Shown here: positions 6,014-10,977 of the stretch, piece after piece
Position numbering within the stretch: position 1 is the first letter of the stretch
Layout: each line of letters opens with the position of its first letter
Origin: Planctomycetota bacterium
Lineage (GTDB): Bacteria; Planctomycetota; GCA-002687715
Assembly: GCA_013213915.1 (NCBI GenBank)
Contig: JABSRK010000096.1
Location: 1-10,977 of the forward strand
Length of the DNA: 10,977 nucleotides
Direction of reading: 5' to 3'
Notes under the pieces: generated by a model
What the model saw: the letters and a program-made list of their open reading frames with translations, nothing else
What the model was told of the DNA's origin: nothing
The model's database searches: none
Translations under genes and position numbers: made by a program

Positions 6014-8190
6014 GAGTCCTCCACGTCGCCCACAACCACCCGCCTGAGTTCCAAGGTGGCGTCGAGCGGTACGTGGAGAACTTGTGTGCGGGCCTCCGGG
6101 CTGCGGGTTGGGAGTCGTCCGTCCTCAGCGGGTCCGAGGAGTATGCGTCCGAGCCCTCAACGACAGAGGAGGAGTGGGAGGGTGTCCCCGTCCTCCGCCT
6201 GAAGAGCGGACCCGGCTTGCGCAACCCGGTCGACGCGTTCGATGCGGGAGCAGCCCGCATCTACGATCGCGTGCTCGACGACGTCGCGCCTGACCTCGTC
6301 CACGTTCACCACTGGTGGAATCTTACGGACGACCTGGTGCGCCGCGCCGTCGCGCGCGGCATCCCCACGGTCGTGACGCTGCACGACTTCTTCAGCACGT
6401 GCAGCCTGTTCTTCCGCATGCCGGATGATGTCACGCCGTGCGACCTCTCGCAGGTCACCGAACATTGCGTCCCGTGCGTCACAGCGCACCTGCCCATGGA
6501 GGAGGTCGTCGCTGTTGAAGCGCTGCGTCGTCGCGCTGGTGCGTTTCGGGCGGAGTGCGCCGCCGCCGGCGCCGTGCTCGCCCCGTCGCGATCCCACGCT
6601 GAGCGGATGCGCGAGTTTCTCGCTACCGGCCTGGACGTCGAGAGCATTCCGCTCGGATCTCCGGCGCTCACGTCACCGGACCCCGTGGGGACGCCGTTCC
6701 CCAACGGACCACTCAGGGTGCTGCACTTTGGGAATCTGGCGCGGGTGAAGGGCACGGACCTCCTCGTGGACGCGGTGCGGCGTGCTGATCCCGAAGGGAC
6801 GCGCATCACGCTGACCCTGGCTGGGCAAAACGTGGACGACCTCGCGCTCGCCCCTGCCCGCGTGCTCGACGAATACGACGCAGATGGGCTGCGCGCGTTG
6901 GCAGCGGATGCCGATGTGGCGGTCTTCCCGAGCCTGGCCCGCGAGACCTACGGCCTGTGCGTCGATGAGGCGTTGCGGCTTGGATTGCCGGTGGTCGTGT
7001 CGGACCGGGGCGCCCTCCATGAGCGGATCGGTGCTCGCGGCGTCGTCGTGTCGGGGGGAGATGTAGCCGCGCTCGCGGGTGTATTGCGCGATTTCCTGGA
7101 AGACCCGGGGCGTCTGCAGTCCCTGCGCGAGGCTCCCATGCCCGAACTTCCGGACGCCGCTGAGCATGCACGAGCGGTGGCCGCCGTCTACGATCGCGTG
7201 CGTGCCGTGCCGTGCAAGGAGGTCGATCTCGACGGTCCGCTCCTCGATCGCCTCGAGGGCATCGCGGGTCTGCTGGCCCACCTCCCTGCGGCGGCGGTCC
7301 GCGCGGGGAAAGACATGAGCGACGCCAACATCACCATCGTTCCCAGGGTCGAGCCGGATACGAGCGGTGACCTGGTCAGCGTCATCATCCGGACGCGCAA
7401 CCGACCGGGCATGCTGCGTGACGCGCTGGAATCCGTGGCGGCGCAGACGTGGCCGCATCGCGAGGCCGTCGTTTGCAACGACGGCGGAGAGGACGTCTCG
7501 GAGATCATCGATAGCGTCCGTGATCGGCTCGACGTGACCTACCTGGCACCGGATTCGGTCGGCCGTTGTGCTGCCGCCAATCTGGCGCTCGAAAATGCTC
7601 GGGGTACCTGGGTCTCCTGGCTCGATGACGACGACCTCTACCTGCCCGAACACTTGGAAACGCTGGTCCGAGCGGCTCAGAACGGTGGGCACAAGATCGT
7701 CTACTCCGATTCGTGGCGTCTCATGGTCACGGAGGACGCCGACGGTGGGTGGAAAGAAGTATCACGTGACCAGCCGCACCCGAAACAGCCTTTCGATCGC
7801 ATGCGATTGCTGGGAATGATGCCGTTCCACATCGTGTCGTTGCTGCAGCACCGTGAGACGATCGCGCTTGTTGGTGGGTTCGATCCGTCGCTCGAAGTCC
7901 TGGAGGACATGGATTTCGTGTTCCGGCTGACGCAGTGCTTCGAGATCGAACGTGTCCCGGAGACGACCGCCGCGTTCCGTATCCGCGATGACCAGACCAA
8001 CGCGGTGACCGCGATGAAGAAGGAGTTCATGGCGACGCGAACGGTGCTGCTCACACGCTATGCGCATGTCGTCGTGCCGTCCCTGGTCAGCGCCATGGAC
8101 AAGGGCCAGGACGCGATCAGCGGCCTCAATTTGCGGTTGGCGGAGTTGGAGGCGTTGCTCAGGCGACGCGCCGGGGGAGACGACGCGTGA
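6010..8190 (+). CDS. Bifunctional GT4-GT2 fusion glycosyltransferase
   Basis: The 726-residue protein joins two complete glycosyltransferases. Residues 1-395 form a GT-B, family 4 enzyme: 'HPPEFQGGVERYVENL' (10-25) is the donor-site glycine loop, 'HFGNLARVKGTDLL' (239-252) opens the second Rossmann domain, and 'ETYGLCVDE' (312-320) contains the E-x7-E signature. A linker rich in Ala and Leu (400-450) precedes a GT-A, family 2 domain (454-660). That domain carries 'VSVIIRTRNRPGMLRDAL', 'NDGGED' (490-495), 'WLDDDDLYLPEHL' (537-549; D539-D542 metal site) and 'LEDMDFVFRL' (631-640). The C-terminal 60 residues form a basic, probably coiled helix. C131, C144, C153 and C156 after 'LHDFFSTC' resemble a metal-binding cysteine cluster known in some GT4 proteins. 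The GTG start overlaps the upstream TGA by 4 bases. It probably adds two sugars in sequence in the cytoplasm; sugars unknown. Confidence 0.92.
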   Translation: MRVLHVAHNHPPEFQGGVERYVENLCAGLRAAGWESSVLSGSEEYASEPSTTEEEWEGVPVLRLKSGPGLRNPVDAFDAGAARIYDRVLDDVAPDLVHVHHWWNLTDDLVRRAVARGIPTVVTLHDFFSTCSLFFRMPDDVTPCDLSQVTEHCVPCVTAHLPMEEVVAVEALRRRAGAFRAECAAAGAVLAPSRSHAERMREFLATGLDVESIPLGSPALTSPDPVGTPFPNGPLRVLHFGNLARVKGTDLLVDAVRRADPEGTRITLTLAGQNVDDLALAPARVLDEYDADGLRALAADADVAVFPSLARETYGLCVDEALRLGLPVVVSDRGALHERIGARGVVVSGGDVAALAGVLRDFLEDPGRLQSLREAPMPELPDAAEHARAVAAVYDRVRAVPCKEVDLDGPLLDRLEGIAGLLAHLPAAAVRAGKDMSDANITIVPRVEPDTSGDLVSVIIRTRNRPGMLRDALESVAAQTWPHREAVVCNDGGEDVSEIIDSVRDRLDVTYLAPDSVGRCAAANLALENARGTWVSWLDDDDLYLPEHLETLVRAAQNGGHKIVYSDSWRLMVTEDADGGWKEVSRDQPHPKQPFDRMRLLGMMPFHIVSLLQHRETIALVGGFDPSLEVLEDMDFVFRLTQCFEIERVPETTAAFRIRDDQTNAVTAMKKEFMATRTVLLTRYAHVVVPSLVSAMDKGQDAISGLNLRLAELEALLRRRAGGDDA

Positions 8191-8942
8191 CCTCGTCCCA
8201 TTACCGACCGTGGGAGCCGTTGCTGCCCGCGACCTGGGCCGTGAAGGGCACCGCGCTCGTCGTCGCTCCCCATCCCGACGACGAGATCCTCGGTTGTGGG
8301 GGCGTCGTCGCGGCGCACCGGGAGCAGGGTGTGGATGTGCATGTGGCGGTCATGACCGACGGTGGCCTGGGCAATCCCGGCGGCGAGGGTGGCCCGGAAT
8401 ACGTCGCGTTGCGCAAGGAGGAGACCCTGCGGGCTCTGGACCTGCTCGGCGGCGCCGAGCACCACTTTCTGAACTATGCGGACGGCAGCCTCAAGGGCAA
8501 CTGGAAGCCGGTCGAGGACCTGGTTGGCCTCATGGACCGCGTGCGTCCGAAGACGGTACTCTTGCCGTCGCCGTACGAGGTTCACCCGGACCATCGCGCC
8601 ACGTCGCTCATCGCGTTCCGCGCGGTACGCGCCGCCGCCGACGACCCGGAGATTCTCTGCTACGAGGTCGGGGCCATGATGCCGGCGAATCTGCTCCTCG
8701 ACATCACGCCTCAAATGCTCAAGAAGGAAGAGGCCGTCCGCGCGTTCCCGAGCCAGCTGCTCCACCACGACCTGGTGGCGAAGGTACGGGCCCTGAACCA
8801 CGCGCGCACGGTCAACGTCGATGAGGAGGCCATCCGTTATGCCGAGGCGTATCTGCGGGTCGAGCCGGCCCAGGCGGATGCGTTTCTCGACGCCGTTGAG
8901 CAGGTCCTCCGCCTGACGGACGGCATGGGTCCGGCGGTCTGA
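8187..8942 (+). CDS. PIG-L (LmbE-type) N-deacetylase, copy 2
   Basis: This is a second PIG-L family enzyme of 251 residues, clearly different in sequence from the first copy at 5240. 'APHPDDEILGCGG' (27-39) gives H29, D31 and D32; 'RKEETLRALDLLG' (76-88) is the usual helix; and 'HPDH' (133-136) is fully conserved, supplying H133 and the zinc ligand H136. 'LDITPQMLKKEEAVRAF' and 'SQLLHHD' (171-195) match the later lysine and S-Q region of the family. It would deacetylate an N-acetylated sugar in the cytoplasm. The GTG start shares GTGA with the stop of the GT4-GT2 fusion and follows GGGGGAGA (8173-8180), so its translation is probably coupled to that enzyme. It is the last gene of the overlapping run. 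The complete active site, compared with copy 1, suggests that the two copies act on different acceptors. Confidence 0.92.
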   Translation: MTSSHYRPWEPLLPATWAVKGTALVVAPHPDDEILGCGGVVAAHREQGVDVHVAVMTDGGLGNPGGEGGPEYVALRKEETLRALDLLGGAEHHFLNYADGSLKGNWKPVEDLVGLMDRVRPKTVLLPSPYEVHPDHRATSLIAFRAVRAAADDPEILCYEVGAMMPANLLLDITPQMLKKEEAVRAFPSQLLHHDLVAKVRALNHARTVNVDEEAIRYAEAYLRVEPAQADAFLDAVEQVLRLTDGMGPAV

Positions 8943-9167
8943 ATTCCCTCGGAAAACGTGCAGGTTCGTACAAGGTGTCCCATCCACCCCGTGGGCCTTC
9001 GTCCACGTATTGCTCGTGGGCACGTCGGCCCAGAGCCCTTTCCCAGCACGCCGATTTGTCCAGTAGTGCTGTGGTTTTGCCGACCTTTTTGCCGATCCTT
9101 CCTCATACCTGTGCGTGTTCACGAGCGCGTCCGATTCCGGACGTCCTCTCGTGTGCGTACGTGACCC
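8943..9167. other. 225-base gap with hairpins and a short direct repeat
   Basis: No plausible gene is seen here. Small inverted repeats lie at 8990-9007 (CGTGG/CCACG), 9017-9032 (TGGGC/GCCCA) and 9120-9153. The last is an outer CACGAG/CTCGTG stem enclosing GTCCG-ATTC-CGGAC, and it ends 15 bases before the first possible start of the next gene. TTTTGCCGA occurs twice, 11 bases apart (9075-9083 and 9087-9095). The tract probably separates two transcription units and may carry a terminator and a promoter, but I see no strong -35/-10 pair and no hairpin followed directly by a T run. Confidence 0.5.
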
Positions 9168-10346
9168 GTGAAGGTGGGGGCGGTGTCTGTGACCGAAGAC
9201 CATCCTCAATCCATCCATGACCGTGGCGTCGATGCCGGTACGCCGGTGACCACCGGCGAGGCTCACGCCGCGTCCACGCACGAGCAGGCGCTCCTGGACG
9301 GGTTGCGCTCCGAACTCCGTCGAGTCATTCCGTCGCCGCCCACGGTTGCGGGGTACACCCCCTCGCCTGAAGTGGAGCGCTTCGCGGCTGAGGACACGGC
9401 CCGGAGTGAGTGGCTGAACACCGCTCCGCGGGATGGGCGCCCGACCGTGGCTGCGGTGATGGTCTCCTTCAACAAGAAGGAGTGGGTCAAGAAGAACCTC
9501 GAGGCGCTGCGCGCGCAGACCGTTCCGTTCGACCGGGTGATCGTCGTGGACAACGACAGCCATGATGGCTCCCCTGCGATGATTCGTGACGAGTTCCCGG
9601 AGGTCGATCTCATCCTCATGCCCCACAGCCGATATGGGGCGTGCGAGACCTTCAACATCGGTTTCAAGAACGCGGACACGGACTTCATCGCTATTCTCGA
9701 CGACGACGTCCAGCTCTGCGAGGACTGGGTGGAATTGACGCTCGCGAAGATCGTCGCCGAGCCGCCCACCACGGCCATGATCTCCACGCGTGTCGTCGAG
9801 CCCGGCATGCCCGATTGGTTCCTCAATCACCCGGAGGTCCACCAGGAGCGGTACATGGCCACCTTCCGTGGCTGTGCGACGCTCGCCCGCCGCGACGTGC
9901 TAGAGCAGTGCGGGTACTATGACGAGGCGTTCTTCATCTACGGAAACGAGCGGGACCTGTCGGCGCGCGTCATGAACGCCGGGTATCGCATCCTTCAGTA
10001 CCCGACGGCGTGGTGCCATCATGGGACACCGTTCGGGATGAAGGCGGGACCGCGGAGCCTCTACTACCACGTTCGCAACCTGTGGTGGTACCTGTTCAAG
10101 CATGTGGCCGTTTGGCAGATCGTCTACTTCTTCCTCCTCCAGGTCACGCCCAAGTTCCGCGCGCGGGACAAGGAGGTCCGAGCCGACGCCGTCGGCACCA
10201 TCGGTATCTTCTCTGTCATCCGCGAGACCCGTGGAGGTTGGTGGATCGTCCTCAAGGCGACCCTGGCGGCGTTCTGGGGCTTGCCGCGCTGCTGGCGCCA
10301 GAGACGCATCTGCCATCACCCCGACTTCGCTCTGCCCACGAAATAG
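9168..10346 (+). CDS. Family 2 glycosyltransferase with N-terminal extension
   Basis: The protein has up to 392 residues. Four in-frame GTG codons (9168, 9174, 9183, 9189) could start it. GGTGGGGGCGG at 9173-9183 could serve as ribosome binding site for 9189, which shortens it by 7 residues. Residues 1-90 are a hydrophilic extension with no motif I recognise. The GT-A domain follows: 'VAAVMVSFNKKEWVKKNL' (94-111), 'VVDNDSHDGS' (126-135), 'YGACETFNIGFKNA' (156-169), the metal-binding 'ILDDDVQL' (176-183), 'FRGCATLARRDVL' (233-245) and 'FIYGNERDLSAR' (256-267), where NERD stands in the place of the usual E-D-x-D. 'HHGTP' (284-288) and 'YYHVRNLWWYLFKH' (299-312) are typical of WbbL/rhamnosyltransferase-like enzymes. 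A hydrophobic stretch at 313-327 suggests membrane association. It opens a new unit after the 225-base gap. The donor sugar is unknown. Confidence 0.88.
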   Translation: MKVGAVSVTEDHPQSIHDRGVDAGTPVTTGEAHAASTHEQALLDGLRSELRRVIPSPPTVAGYTPSPEVERFAAEDTARSEWLNTAPRDGRPTVAAVMVSFNKKEWVKKNLEALRAQTVPFDRVIVVDNDSHDGSPAMIRDEFPEVDLILMPHSRYGACETFNIGFKNADTDFIAILDDDVQLCEDWVELTLAKIVAEPPTTAMISTRVVEPGMPDWFLNHPEVHQERYMATFRGCATLARRDVLEQCGYYDEAFFIYGNERDLSARVMNAGYRILQYPTAWCHHGTPFGMKAGPRSLYYHVRNLWWYLFKHVAVWQIVYFFLLQVTPKFRARDKEVRADAVGTIGIFSVIRETRGGWWIVLKATLAAFWGLPRCWRQRRICHHPDFALPTK

Positions 10347-10391
10347 GGCGCTCTGGGGCAGCAGGATCGACGCTGCGCGCGTGTTTTCCGA

Positions 10392-10977
10392 ATGACCGTT
10401 GCGTTTCCTGATGTGACCGTTGTCGTTACGGCCCACGACGCAGGTCCGGACCTGGTGGCCCGCCTCCGACGTCTGTTGGACAGCGCCCGCTTCGCCGCCG
10501 TCTGGGTCATGGACTCCGCCAGCTCCGACGGCTCAGTCGCTGAGGCCGCGTCCGCGATCCCTGAACTCAAGATACAGCGGTTCGAAGAGAACGTCGGGCC
10601 GTGTGTCACGCGGAATCGCGGACTGGAGCTCGCCACGACACCGCTCGTTCTCTGGTTGGACGACGACACAGAGGTCGATGCGGGGTCTGTCTCCGCGCTG
10701 CAGGACGCGCTGCTCGCGTCCGACGACCGGGTCATGGCTGGACCGAGCCTCCGGTTTGCCGATCGGCGCGGGATCGTTCAGTACGAGGGCGGCGTGTGCC
10801 ACTACGCTGGTCAGCCTCACATGCTCCATCATGAGACGCCCGCTATGGGCGGAGCGCCACGGGAGGTGGATGTGCTGACGTCGGGTTGCGCGCTCGTACG
10901 GCGAGAGCGTGTCCTTCAGGTCGGGGGATTCGACAGCCACCTGTTCTTCCTCATGGAGGACGTGGAGTTGAGCTTGC
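10392..10977 (+). CDS. Family 2 glycosyltransferase (5' part, runs off the window)
   Basis: An ATG at 10392 opens a frame that stays open to the end of the window, giving 195 residues. 'VTVVVTAHDAGPDLVARL' (8-25) is the first strand and helix, 'VMDSASSDGS' (39-48) the nucleotide-binding segment, 'ENVGPCVTRNRGLELA' (66-81) the N-R-G helix, 'LWLDDDTEVD' (87-96) the metal-binding D-x-D, 'TSGCALVRRERVLQVGGFD' (163-181) the acceptor region, and 'FFLMEDVELSL' (185-195) the start of the catalytic E-D motif. All key motifs seen are intact, so this looks like an active enzyme cut only by the window edge. No clear ribosome binding site precedes the ATG; GTG at 10413 would be an alternative that loses only residues 1-7. 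It follows the previous GT2 after 45 bases and is probably in the same transcript. The acceptor and sugar are unknown. Confidence 0.88.
   Translation, partial: MTVAFPDVTVVVTAHDAGPDLVARLRRLLDSARFAAVWVMDSASSDGSVAEAASAIPELKIQRFEENVGPCVTRNRGLELATTPLVLWLDDDTEVDAGSVSALQDALLASDDRVMAGPSLRFADRRGIVQYEGGVCHYAGQPHMLHHETPAMGGAPREVDVLTSGCALVRRERVLQVGGFDSHLFFLMEDVELSL

Noticed and set aside
8058..9842. A 594-codon open frame on the minus strand
   Set aside because: It is antisense to the second PIG-L gene and the following GT2 and crosses the gap between them. No motif is visible; codon bias on the coding strand explains the absence of stops.
10358..10388. GCAGC/GCTGC inverted repeat followed by TTTT between the last two GT2 genes
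   Set aside because: The stem is only 5 bp with a 9-base loop and the T run is 7 bases away and short, too weak to call a terminator.

Overview
The window is GC-rich bacterial DNA, roughly 65% G+C by eye, with many GTG/TTG starts and long spurious antisense ORFs. It looks like part of a surface-polysaccharide (glycan) biosynthesis cluster. No rRNA, tRNA, CRISPR array, transposase or phage gene is visible. The mix of a DUF3299 protein beside a MacB/FtsX-type permease, PIG-L deacetylases and many family 2 glycosyltransferases would suit Planctomycetota, Myxococcota or a related high-GC Gram-negative lineage. That placement is an inference from gene content, not from a marker gene.

Layout: (1) 1-1674 holds the 3' end of an ABC-transporter permease followed by a membrane-anchored DUF3299 protein. 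(2) 1675-2592 is a GT2 glycosyltransferase that begins on the codon directly after the DUF3299 stop. (3) 2619-4019 is a convergent minus-strand gene for a polytopic membrane protein resembling GT-C (ArnT/PMT-like) glycosyltransferases. (4) 4014-8942 is a tight plus-strand run of four genes, each joined to the next by a 4-base GTGA overlap: a cysteine-less radical-SAM/B12-binding-like protein, a PIG-L deacetylase, a GT4-GT2 fusion glycosyltransferase and a second, different PIG-L deacetylase. (5) A 225-base gap with weak hairpins and a short direct repeat precedes a 392-residue GT2 with an N-terminal extension. (6) A last GT2 starts at 10392 and runs off the end of the window.

Working model (inference): the glycosyltransferases build a glycan on a lipid or other carrier, and the two PIG-L enzymes remove acetyl groups from N-acetylated sugars at defined steps. 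The overlaps imply translational coupling of deacetylases and glycosyltransferase in one unit. The most unusual part is the first gene of that unit. It keeps the outline of a B12-binding radical SAM protein but has no CxxxCxxC motif for the iron-sulfur cluster, so it is a candidate pseudoenzyme or a re-purposed fold in a sugar-deacetylation operon.
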